From Candidatus Nitrospira nitrificans (GTDB lineage Bacteria > Nitrospirota > Nitrospiria > Nitrospirales > Nitrospiraceae): 64,000 bases of DNA. Made by a program: the position numbers and the translations under genes. Position 1 is the stretch's first letter. The number at the start of each line of letters is the position of its first letter. Location: contig NZ_CZPZ01000009.1 in NCBI RefSeq assembly GCF_001458775.1, forward strand, positions 1 through 64,000, in the 5' to 3' direction. This document shows, piece by piece, positions 25,336-33,491 of the stretch. A model generated the notes under the pieces. The model ran no database searches and had not been told where the DNA came from. It was given only the letters and a program-made list of their open reading frames with translations.

Positions 25336-26397
25336 TTAAGCCTGCCCTTGCTTTGTCTGAGGAGGAGAGAACCGCTCAACAGCCTCATAAACCTCACCCG
25401 GAGTATCAGCATAGGTTAAGAGTTCGCGCTGGGGAGCATTACCCTCACCATCAAAAAGCTTGTCGAGGAGTGGCTTAATCGGCAAGTCTTCTAGCCACTG
25501 CTTCTTCTTGTAAAAGACCATCGGACTAGCAAACCCAAATGTCTTATAGTAATTCTGTGCCGCATCTTGGAAAATCTCCTGCAGGGTCCCCGCCCTTCCT
25601 TCGACATAGATGATCCCATAGTTGGCCAACGCGAGCATTCCATCTTCCCGAATGCTGTTCTGAAAATATTTTGCGATGTGGCTGGCAAACGGCGTAGAGG
25701 GCTCTTGGCCATAGTGCCATGTGGGAATCCCCAAACTGTGGCTTCGCCGTTCATACTCCCGGGCAATGCCTAATGCTGGCCTAAGCCATCGATGAACCTG
25801 CTGGAGCAGATCTTCATTCACTTTCCCTTTGTCATCAACGAGGTGCTCTAGCTTTTGAGGTAAGGAAGGTTCAACCGCTAGACGCTCAATAGCTTTGTCC
25901 ACCTGCCCCTCCTTGAGGTCAGCTAGGAGCGCGCCAAGATGTGCTGCCTCCATTGCTCCTGGCCCACCTCCCGTCACAACCAGGTATTTCCGTTCTGTGA
26001 GATGCTTGGCCATGAGAACCACCTCTCGATAAAGCTCGCTAGCACGGCTGAGCTTATGTCCCCCCATAAAAGCCACGATTTTTTGGCCCACTGTAAACGT
26101 CTTAGTCGCTTGCATAATGGAACCATCGTGAAGACTCTGCACGATGGCCTGTCGCCCAGAGGCCCGCTCAATTTTTCCACTTGAGACGAAATCTTGATAA
26201 ACACGAAAATCAAACGTCTGCTTATAACTTCTGAAATCAGTCGAATCATACCTGTCATATAGCTCATCCGCGTCATACAGACTGTCTCGCAAAGAATTGA
26301 CTAGAACAGATGACTGGGGCATCACGACCTCCAGATAGGTTACGTGGGACAACTTTTCTCGCTCGGCATCCATAAAGGAAGTGGACGACGGGTACAT
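25336..26397 (-). CDS. LOG-family (SLOG-like) nucleotide-binding protein
   Basis: 353 residues, longer than the usual 190 of LOG proteins because of an N-terminal extension (about 1-105). The Rossmann core has VTGGGPGAMEAA (142-152), an extended middle, and YVEGRAGTLQEIFQDA in place of the usual PGGxGTxxE. Plain LOG enzymes release cytokinin-like bases from nucleotides; SLOG proteins in defence islands sense nucleotide signals. The location within a mobile island favours the second view (inference). It is transcribed opposite to its neighbours; AGGAG touches the first ATG, so the start is unsure. Confidence 0.82.
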   Translation of the reverse strand: MYPSSTSFMDAEREKLSHVTYLEVVMPQSSVLVNSLRDSLYDADELYDRYDSTDFRSYKQTFDFRVYQDFVSSGKIERASGRQAIVQSLHDGSIMQATKTFTVGQKIVAFMGGHKLSRASELYREVVLMAKHLTERKYLVVTGGGPGAMEAAHLGALLADLKEGQVDKAIERLAVEPSLPQKLEHLVDDKGKVNEDLLQQVHRWLRPALGIAREYERRSHSLGIPTWHYGQEPSTPFASHIAKYFQNSIREDGMLALANYGIIYVEGRAGTLQEIFQDAAQNYYKTFGFASPMVFYKKKQWLEDLPIKPLLDKLFDGEGNAPQRELLTYADTPGEVYEAVERFSPPQTKQGQA

Positions 26398-26683
26398 CTC
26401 CTAACAATTCTACGCTGGACGTGCAAGGGCCAGATGCCACCAGACCACTCCCTTTCCGAGAAAGCTGGGTTGGCCCCCTCGACGGCATACCATCGACTCC
26501 TCGGTGGTGCGTGTCACGATCGGAACCACCTGTAGCCGCTGACCGGTGCTTTCCATTTCTACATTGAGCAAGGCTCATCAAGACGCAACATCCGTGCGCG
26601 ACTCCTCTCTTGACGTTTACATTCGGATGGCTTACGACTACGCCCCACCATGGCATTGAGAATCATATCAGGGGAGTCCCTTT

Positions 26684-27805
26684 ATGCGACTGGCAACCTT
26701 CAACGTTGAAAATCTGTTTGATCGATCCAAGATTATGAACCTGAATAAATGGACAGACGGGTCCAAGATTTTGAAGGATTACGCTCGACTCACAGACCTC
26801 GTCGGACAGGACGTGTACTCAAGCACCGACAAGAAAGAAATGCTCAAGATCATGGAGAAGTACCCTGGCCTGAGTTCCCCTCAAAAAAAAGACAGCACCT
26901 ACATCCGACTCCGAGACATTCGCGGTGACTTCCTTAAGAAACCTCAAGGGCAATCGGTGCAAATTGTCGCCAATGGGCGCAGCAGCTGGATTGGCTGGTT
27001 TGAGCTCAATACGGAACCCATCTCCGAAGTGGCCACGGAAAACACGGCTAGAGTTGTGCGACTACTCAATGCGGATATTCTGGGAGTAGTCGAGGCAGAA
27101 GATCGCACGGGACTGAAAGCCTTCAATGACACCGTCGTCAAAAAGATTGGAGGCCAGCCCTACGACCATGTGATGCTTATCGACGGGAATGACGAGCGCG
27201 GTATCGATGTAGGCATCATAAGCCGCTCAAAGCTCCCGATAGTTTCTATGCGAAGTCACGTGGATGATCAGGATCAGGAGGGATCGATTTTCAGCCGAGA
27301 CTGCGCAGAGTACACATTCGGTTTGTCGGAAGGAAGAACCTTGCTGGTTCTGGTCAACCACTTGAAGAGCAAAGGGTACGGGACCCAAGGGGATTCAGAC
27401 GCCAAACGTTTGCGCCAGGCTCGGCAGATACGAAAGATTTATGATCAGCGCAGACAGGAGGGATTTCAGTATATTGCTATTATCGGCGACTTCAATGATA
27501 CCCCCGATAGCGGGCCACTAGCGCCTCTACTTAAGGAAGAATCAGATTTGAAAGACGTGGCAGCGCACCCTAACTACCACAATGACGGACGGCCAGGAAC
27601 GCATGGCAACGGTACAGCGTCTAGCAAACTAGACTATATTCTTCTCTCCCCATCCCTCTGGGCAACAGTGCAACAAGCTGGGATCGAGCGTCGGGGAGTT
27701 TGGGGAGGAAAGAACGGCACGCTCTGGCCTATTCTGCCAGAAATAAAGTCCGCGAAGGATGCAGCATCTGACCATGCCGCCTTATGGGTCGATCTAGCTA
27801 TTTGA
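26684..27805 (+). CDS. Endonuclease/exonuclease/phosphatase (EEP) family protein
   Basis: 373 residues. The fold's motifs are MRLATFNVENLFDRS (metal-binding Asn), DILGVVEAEDRTGLKAF (Glu), GIDVGIISRSKLPI, LVNHLKSKG (His), IIGDFNDTPDSGPL (Asp-Asn) and SDHAALWVDL (terminal Asp-His). The catalytic set is complete, so it is probably an active metal-dependent phosphodiesterase. An insertion at about 25-95 is unusual. No signal peptide. It may cut nucleic acid as part of island defence, or act as a housekeeping-like nuclease. Confidence 0.9.
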   Translation: MRLATFNVENLFDRSKIMNLNKWTDGSKILKDYARLTDLVGQDVYSSTDKKEMLKIMEKYPGLSSPQKKDSTYIRLRDIRGDFLKKPQGQSVQIVANGRSSWIGWFELNTEPISEVATENTARVVRLLNADILGVVEAEDRTGLKAFNDTVVKKIGGQPYDHVMLIDGNDERGIDVGIISRSKLPIVSMRSHVDDQDQEGSIFSRDCAEYTFGLSEGRTLLVLVNHLKSKGYGTQGDSDAKRLRQARQIRKIYDQRRQEGFQYIAIIGDFNDTPDSGPLAPLLKEESDLKDVAAHPNYHNDGRPGTHGNGTASSKLDYILLSPSLWATVQQAGIERRGVWGGKNGTLWPILPEIKSAKDAASDHAALWVDLAI

Positions 27806-28240
27806 AGTGTTTCCGCCCCCCTCAGCCCGTCTTTCAAGGAAGGGCGAATTAGTAGGGACGAATTACTGATGCCGAACATATCGTGAATGCCCCGACCGCT
27901 CGGCCTTAACGGCGCGCATGGACGACCCGCGGCTCGATAATGTAAGTTCCTCCATCAAGTAGACACCGTGTAGACGGACAGGCCGAAAAATCTTTCTTGC
28001 ACCTGCCTGCGATTTTCTCTTACTTGGGAACCTCCAACGCTGAAAGAGAATCTTCTAAACCCGGCTTGCGTTGAGAACTATAGCCAAATATCTTTCAAAG
28101 CCGAAACGGGCTCCCTGCTCCATCAAGACGACAAGATGCAAATCTGACCGGTCAATTTAGGGAAAAACCACGAGACTAAGATCTGCAAAAAAATTTTATC
28201 TGCCCAAGAAGCAAGAAGAGGACGCAGGTCTCATGAAGCT
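27806..28240. other. Non-coding, internal arm-like repeat
   Basis: 435 bases without a gene between EEP and mazF, which converge. It holds GTAGACACCGTGTAGACGG at 27959-27977. The text after the repeat (GACGACAAGATGCAAATCTG at about 28129) loosely resembles the left end (GACGACAAGACTGGCAG at about 23023). It may mark an old internal junction. Confidence 0.45.
27959..27977 (+). repeat. Internal copy of arm-type repeat
   Basis: GTAGACACCGTGTAGACGG differs from the end copies mainly in the spacer (ACC for GCT). It keeps both GTAGAC units and the trailing GG of the left copy. Confidence 0.45.
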
Positions 28241-28615
28241 TTACTGATACTCCACAACTGCTGCGACAGCAGCAACAAGCTCTTCCATCACCGTCGACGG
28301 CACAGTCCCCAGTTTTTTAACAAGCCGTGAGAGATCTATTCCCCTGAGTTGTAAGGTGTCGATAGAGGAAACCTTTGAGAGGCCGTTCCTACCGTCAGGA
28401 TCAATCCGGACATGCCAGATGCTTCCCTTGAAATGATCCTTCCATTCGGTGATGGGGGCGATCAGCCTGAGAGGAAGACGGCCCAGTGCATCTGAGCTCA
28501 CTACGACAACCGGCCGTGTTTTATTTATCTCAGAACCCATGGTTGGGTCTAAGTTTACAAGCCAGATTTCGCCGCGCTTAGGGGATGGTGGGTTAGTACT
28601 CAACGAAGTCTCCAC
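28241..28615 (-). CDS. MazF/PemK-type mRNA endonuclease toxin
   Basis: 124 residues with the MazF fold: KRGEIWLVNLDPTMGSEINK, TRPVVVVSSD, LRLIAPITEWK and VSSIDTLQLRGIDLSRLVKK. The Arg of KTRP and the Thr/Ser of the conserved core are present. Members cut mRNA and stop translation. There is no classical MazE next to it; instead the upstream gene is an XRE-ImmA protein overlapping by 23 bases, which could act as antitoxin and repressor. Confidence 0.92.
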   Translation of the reverse strand: METSLSTNPPSPKRGEIWLVNLDPTMGSEINKTRPVVVVSSDALGRLPLRLIAPITEWKDHFKGSIWHVRIDPDGRNGLSKVSSIDTLQLRGIDLSRLVKKLGTVPSTVMEELVAAVAAVVEYQ

Positions 28616-29783
28616 TTTGGAGATCGCCTCTGTCTGCTCCCTCCCAATAGTGTGACTTCAGTTTATCTGCCTGTTCAGACAGAATCCGCCTGCGCTCTTC
28701 AAGTGGCAACTTCATGAAGGCTCGTCGTTCAATAAGGGTGAGCGGCTCCTCGACATCAAGAGGCTCGCCAAGCAACCTTTCGACTTCTTCACGGGTAATC
28801 AGTCCCTCAGCATAGGCTCGAAGCGCTGTTTGCCGAAGCCATTGTGATTGTTCAGGTTCCAATTCACTCGGCTCTTTCCGTTTCCATCTCAATCGGTTTA
28901 TGAGCATCATCCAATGCCTGTAGTATCCCTCTGAGATGATGTCCAAATCGAACAGTCGTCGAACAAGAGCTTGCACACTCATTCCAAATCGCTTCTTAAA
29001 TAGCAGCAGTTCTTCACTAAGAATGGTTTCCCGCTTAGTGCCAATCTCTCGATAGACTACTTGTGCGGGAGCAAGGAAAGCTGCCCCGAACCGAAATGCT
29101 GCTTTTTCCTCATCAAGGTTATGCCCTATCTTTAAGACAAGATGGCCTAATTCATGTGCAAGACTTAGTCGCTGTCGCTCTCCAGACACGCCTTTGGACG
29201 TGACGAGCCCCGCTGCTTGAGTCTGGGTGGCTTCATCGACCGCCACGGCGCAAATGCCATCAAACTTGTCAATGGCATCAATCTCGATGACATGAATGTG
29301 ATGATCTTCGAGCATACCAACCATGCTTGAAATTGGATCCTGCCCAAGCTTCCAATTCGTACGTAATTCTTCAGCAGCCTTCTCAGTATCTTCTATCTTT
29401 GAAATGCGATGTGCGTGGATCGGCAGATGATTCCCGTTCGGCCATCCTGTCATGGCCTGAAGACTCACTCTATCCTCCAAGACCTCCGTCACAATGCTCT
29501 CAATTCTTCCCTGATCTTTCTTGGGTAAAGTCGAAGCCTTTCTATAGCCGATGAACTTAACAGTGACTTGAGGCTCTTTCAGAAAATAAGACGCCTTAAC
29601 CTTAAAGGTGTCGGCAAGCTTGTTCAGTACGATGGGAGACGGGCTAGCCTTCCCACACTCATATTTTGAAAGCGCCTGCTTCGTGACAACATGCCCCATG
29701 GACGCAACGAGTGCATCCAGCGAAAGGCCTCGTGACATTCGTAGTCGCTTCAGCCGCAGTGCGATGTTAGAGGAACTAGACAT
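28593..29783 (-). CDS. XRE repressor fused to ImmA/IrrE metallopeptidase
   Basis: 396 residues from the ATG at 29783 (MSSSSNIALRLKRLRMSRGL). Residues 1-70 are an XRE helix-turn-helix (VTKQALSKYECGKASPSP). Residues about 180-260 hold the zinc protease motif HELGH in LSLAHELGHLVL, with a Glu in LDEEKAAFRFGAAFLAP. Such COG2856 fusions control phages and mobile elements or serve as antitoxins, being inactivated by self-cleavage or stress. It overlaps mazF, so the two form a toxin-antitoxin-like operon. The palindrome at 29801-29839 is the likely self-operator. Confidence 0.93.
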   Translation of the reverse strand: MSSSSNIALRLKRLRMSRGLSLDALVASMGHVVTKQALSKYECGKASPSPIVLNKLADTFKVKASYFLKEPQVTVKFIGYRKASTLPKKDQGRIESIVTEVLEDRVSLQAMTGWPNGNHLPIHAHRISKIEDTEKAAEELRTNWKLGQDPISSMVGMLEDHHIHVIEIDAIDKFDGICAVAVDEATQTQAAGLVTSKGVSGERQRLSLAHELGHLVLKIGHNLDEEKAAFRFGAAFLAPAQVVYREIGTKRETILSEELLLFKKRFGMSVQALVRRLFDLDIISEGYYRHWMMLINRLRWKRKEPSELEPEQSQWLRQTALRAYAEGLITREEVERLLGEPLDVEEPLTLIERRAFMKLPLEERRRILSEQADKLKSHYWEGADRGDLQSGDFVEY

Positions 29784-29800
29784 AGATAAGCCGTACACGT

Positions 29801-29839
29801 GGTTGACAAACTATACAATTATATATGAATTTGTCAACC
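29801..29839 (-). promoter_or_regulatory. Promoter and palindromic operator of the XRE-MazF operon
   Basis: GGTTGACAAA (29801-29810) and TTTGTCAACC (29830-29839) are exact inverted repeats. On the minus strand the right arm supplies -35 TTGACA (29837-29832) and, 16 bases on, -10 TATAGT (29815-29810). The predicted start is about 20 bases before ATG 29783. Arms covering -35 and -10 imply repression by a dimeric XRE protein. Confidence 0.75.
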
Positions 29840-29941
29840 ATCTGAGCCCCCATCAAATCACTCCTTTTCACGCTTTCTTTTGAACAGTATCCCCCATGTA
29901 GCAATTGGCGCGGGCGTGAGCCGGCGCCGGGCTGTAGGGGG

Positions 29942-30002
29942 TCTGGGGGATGTCTTCCCGCTGCATGGAGAAAAACCACGCTGCGGGAAGACTTCCCCCA
30001 GA
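29942..30002. repeat. Large hairpin, 20-bp arms with one mismatch
   Basis: TCTGGGGGATGTCTTCCCGC (29942-29961) pairs with GCGGGAAGACTTCCCCCAGA (29983-30002), loop of 21. No T-tract, so not a usual terminator. It lies just after the 3' end of the LRV-repeat gene (minus) and upstream of the XRE operon. It could protect mRNA, act in transfer, or be an IS relic. Confidence 0.6.
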
Positions 30003-30014
30003 ATTTCCCTCGGC

Positions 30015-30593
30015 CTAGGCAGCCGGACGTCGTTGTTTAACTAAGGCAAGGTTCAGCAAAGCCCTCCATTCCGTCTTGGGATTTTCCGCGACAGCCAGAC
30101 GCACTTCAAGCAATTCATCGGCGGCCAGATAATTGAGAACCTCCGGAGTAGCAAACTGTGACTTTGCGACGATCAGGCGAACCTCTTTGTCTGGATCACA
30201 CGCCAAAACCGCCAGAACCACTGTCGGCGTGTTCGGATTTGCCGCCACCGCTCTCCGAATCTCAGGCTCAGGAAACCGCTCAAGAGCTGACCGGTTAAGT
30301 GGATGCCCCTGTATCAGATAGTTGGGCTGAGGACACTCAACTAGCGCGGGGATATCCAAATATCCGCGGCTGTGCCAGGAGACCAGTTGGATTTTGTAGT
30401 TTTCATCCATGGTGGTCCAGAACAGGCTATCGATAATCTCGGGAAGATCGCCACTCGCGCGACAGGCAACGCGAATGAGCACCATGTTCACAAGCTGAGT
30501 CCACGTGAGGGGAACCAATTCAGCCCCCACATAGCTCTTCAGAAACTTGAGATAGAACCAGTTGAGCACCGGACGATGGGGAACCTTCTTCAT
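30015..30593 (-). CDS. Leucine-rich-variant/HEAT-like repeat protein
   Basis: 192 residues. Three short repeats are visible near the C-terminus: IRRAVAANPNTPTVVLAVLA, VRLIVAKSQFATPEVLNYLA and VRLAVAENPKTEWRALLNLA. This is the VR..VA.NP.tp..vL..La pattern of LRV/HEAT-type solenoids, which bind proteins or DNA. The N-terminal part (about 1-95) is not recognised. No signal. Its role in the island is unknown; it may be a mobilisation or defence helper. Confidence 0.72.
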   Translation of the reverse strand: MKKVPHRPVLNWFYLKFLKSYVGAELVPLTWTQLVNMVLIRVACRASGDLPEIIDSLFWTTMDENYKIQLVSWHSRGYLDIPALVECPQPNYLIQGHPLNRSALERFPEPEIRRAVAANPNTPTVVLAVLACDPDKEVRLIVAKSQFATPEVLNYLAADELLEVRLAVAENPKTEWRALLNLALVKQRRPAA

Positions 30594-30821
30594 GCTTCAC
30601 CTCCAAGTTATGTTAAGAAGATGGGAGATTCCATCCCTATAAGGGTTATACGAGGCTGCTATTTCGACGTGTGTTTTCAATATGTTACCAAGGAATGGAA
30701 CCTGGTCGTCTTGTTGACAATACCGGCAGAGCCGATTAGGGATTAGACCGTGAATAAATCCCGAGCATACGCGACAACGTTCTGCGCCTAACCACCAATT
30801 TACACATCATGTGTTTACTTC

Positions 30822-33491
30822 TTACCGTTCATGACCTGTTGTGCGCCACTTCCCTGCTGCCGGCTCAACAGCTTCCATTGCACTCTCGTGCCCCTTTGTC
30901 TGTTGGACGGCATCACGCAGCCCCTCCCGGTCATCTGTAAAAATCATTGCTGACTCCCGAGCACGACTCACGCTGACGTAAAAAGCTTCCGCACTCGTGA
31001 CGGCTGACTCTGCGGTTACATGGTAAATCACATGCTCAGCGGTCTTGCCTTGAGCACTATGAACTGTGGTGGCATATGAATGATCCCAATGTGTGCCAGT
31101 GCGAAGATCGAGAGTTTGCTCTTCACCCTGGATAGAGATGATGGCAGTCCTTGAGTCTGGATCAACCGAAAGTACTTGTGCGCTTTCTCCGTTTCGCCGC
31201 CCTAGATCTGAGAGATTCCGTGTCCATCGGATTTGATCCCCTTCTTGAATTTCCCGACCTTCCAGGCTGTATACCTCGACCTTCGCAACTCGATCAGGCT
31301 GCCATTGCACCACTCTCCCACCTGATTCCATCTTTAATTCGACCATGCCAGCAGATACATCAGCCTGGACTACTCGGCCATATTCGTGTGCCTCAACCCC
31401 TAAGCTGGGATAGGTTTTCTGGAACTTCACCATGTCACCAGCCTGATATTGGCCTGCATCACGACTTTGCGCCTTGGTGAAACTCTTTTGGACAAGCACC
31501 TCGGCATTGATTTTCTGGCCCCGAATTGTTCCCTCTTCTTTTAGCCCAGTTCGGATCAGCTGGTTGAGCTCTGCTCGATCTGCCCTCGTCCCGGTAAGTA
31601 CAAGCGTACGCCCTCGTCCTTCCTCACCACGGGCAATATATTCACTCGCCACAGCTCCGAGCCTTTCCGCTCTATCCGCTAGTTCGACAACACGCCCGTT
31701 CTCTTCTAACCGTTCAAGAGCAACGCGGACCTGCCCTTCAGCTGCTAACTGCACCGTCTCTCTCAGATCCGAATTTGTCTGGCGAACAATGTCGCGCATC
31801 TCTACCGTGCTCATCCCCCGATCCACTAAAGTCGCATGAAACTGGCCCGCCTCAATTGAACTCAGCTGGGCACGATCGCCAACTAGGACCAATCTTGCCC
31901 CTTCATCCTGCACCTTCTGAATAAGATCCAACCCCTGACGCATGCCAATCAATGAGCTCTCATCAGCTATATAAATTGTTTTCTCATTTTCTGCGGATCG
32001 ACCATGCCCCTCAGCGAGAAAACTCGCAACAGTCCGACTCTGAATGCCGGCTTCCTCCGCTAACGTATTCGCCGCCGATGCTGTGACTGCCAGCCCTCGG
32101 ATAGTGATGCCGCGCTCGCCTGCCAGATCATGAATCTCCCGCATCACCGTTGTCTTACCAACACCAGCAAATCCTTCAATGCCAAGGATCTGATCGCGGC
32201 TCGTCATCACATGCACAACGGCATCCTGCTGTCCGGGCGTGAGGCTAGACCAGCGAGATACCGCCAATACCTCACCTTCCTTCAGGATCGGCTCTGAAAC
32301 ACCTTTCCCATTTTCCATGCGAGCGAGCACCTCATACTCTCGCTGAAGCGCTTCCAGAGTTGTGTACTGACTCTTTCCTACAAGGACCAACTCCCCCGTC
32401 TTCTCGAGCTCAGAGATGGCCTCCCGGACATACAGGAATGAGGTCTTCCCTACTTCCTGCTCTAAGGCATGCCGGATGATGTCCTTCCCTTCAATCACGG
32501 TTTGCCGTTCAGTCAGATGCTCAATGGCCCATTCACTCCCCTGCCTAGCTGACTCTCTCAACTCTACCGGTGAGAGCTCAACCGAGCCCGTACGCTCCAC
32601 AGCCGTTAGCACCATACGCTCAAGGTCCAATCCATGAGCCTGCGCACGCTCCTGCCACTCCTGGGAGAGCTCCCTGTAGTCAACAACAGACTTTGCTTGC
32701 CGGGTCAGTAACGTCACACGTTCGGCGTCTTGCGGTCCGGAAAGACCACGTTCCTCCATTACCTGCTCGATCACCTGCCGGCGTTGACTGAACTCCTTGA
32801 TCACCTCCTGGGAAACCCCGCGCACCTCCCACCTGCCATCGCTATGTGTGCGCTCAACTTCGTACCCGAGCTGCCTGGTCATCAACGCGAGCTCCGCATT
32901 CTGAATCGCCGATATGGTAGACCTGTGTTGGAATAGAAGGTCATTTGATAGGGCAACGATCTTGCCGTCCTGCCGCTGAGTCAGCCCAAACACCACCACA
33001 TGTTCATGTGTGTGCGGATCATTCGCACGAGAAGTGTGATGCATCGCCCTGCCAATGAGCAGATTTCCCGTCGCTTCCTTGCTCACTTCTCCATCTTCCG
33101 TGATTCGAGCAGCAGCCGTGTATTCCTCCATGTACCGAATCGCAGGCGCTATAGAATCACTGAGAGCACCGTCTAGTCGTTTATCCCCTCCAACCTCATC
33201 GATAATTGAGAACGACTTGGGGGCTGAGTAGGTGAGGTCAATCCCACTACGGTGAGTCCCATCCGGCCCTCTGGCGATCCGTTGACCGTCAGGGAGTTGG
33301 CCATCGAATAGCTCGTAGAGCTGCTCATAATCAGTCGGCCCTTCGATATCCAGACGCTGGGCGAGCTTCCCGGACAATTCGAATGGTCCGTCCTGTTGCT
33401 GAGAGGGTTCTGAGTAATAACTAACCCGCTCGTCTCGAGCATGATAAGTGGCAGCGGCTTTGGCATTTTTGAGCAGCGTCATACTCATCAT
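30822..33491 (-). CDS. MobF-family conjugative relaxase-helicase (TraI/TrwC-like)
   Basis: 889 residues. Residues 1-290 are the relaxase: nicking tyrosines in VSYYSEP (about 25-26) and the metal-binding histidines in DPHTHEHVVVFG (about 158-164). Residues about 420-880 are a RecD-like 5'-3' helicase: Walker A GFAGVGKTT (about 438), TIYIADESSLIGM, LVLVGDRAQLSSIEAG and the C-terminal YVSVSRARE. It nicks oriT and unwinds the transferred strand. Its start overlaps the coupling-protein stop by four bases (ATGA), so the two are coupled. Confidence 0.95.
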   Translation of the reverse strand: MMSMTLLKNAKAAATYHARDERVSYYSEPSQQQDGPFELSGKLAQRLDIEGPTDYEQLYELFDGQLPDGQRIARGPDGTHRSGIDLTYSAPKSFSIIDEVGGDKRLDGALSDSIAPAIRYMEEYTAAARITEDGEVSKEATGNLLIGRAMHHTSRANDPHTHEHVVVFGLTQRQDGKIVALSNDLLFQHRSTISAIQNAELALMTRQLGYEVERTHSDGRWEVRGVSQEVIKEFSQRRQVIEQVMEERGLSGPQDAERVTLLTRQAKSVVDYRELSQEWQERAQAHGLDLERMVLTAVERTGSVELSPVELRESARQGSEWAIEHLTERQTVIEGKDIIRHALEQEVGKTSFLYVREAISELEKTGELVLVGKSQYTTLEALQREYEVLARMENGKGVSEPILKEGEVLAVSRWSSLTPGQQDAVVHVMTSRDQILGIEGFAGVGKTTVMREIHDLAGERGITIRGLAVTASAANTLAEEAGIQSRTVASFLAEGHGRSAENEKTIYIADESSLIGMRQGLDLIQKVQDEGARLVLVGDRAQLSSIEAGQFHATLVDRGMSTVEMRDIVRQTNSDLRETVQLAAEGQVRVALERLEENGRVVELADRAERLGAVASEYIARGEEGRGRTLVLTGTRADRAELNQLIRTGLKEEGTIRGQKINAEVLVQKSFTKAQSRDAGQYQAGDMVKFQKTYPSLGVEAHEYGRVVQADVSAGMVELKMESGGRVVQWQPDRVAKVEVYSLEGREIQEGDQIRWTRNLSDLGRRNGESAQVLSVDPDSRTAIISIQGEEQTLDLRTGTHWDHSYATTVHSAQGKTAEHVIYHVTAESAVTSAEAFYVSVSRARESAMIFTDDREGLRDAVQQTKGHESAMEAVEPAAGKWRTTGHER

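Noticed and set aside
29803-29826. Plus-strand promoter from the left arm of the XRE operator
   Set aside because: TTGACA is present but no acceptable -10 lies 15-19 bases downstream, and there is no plus-strand gene to serve.
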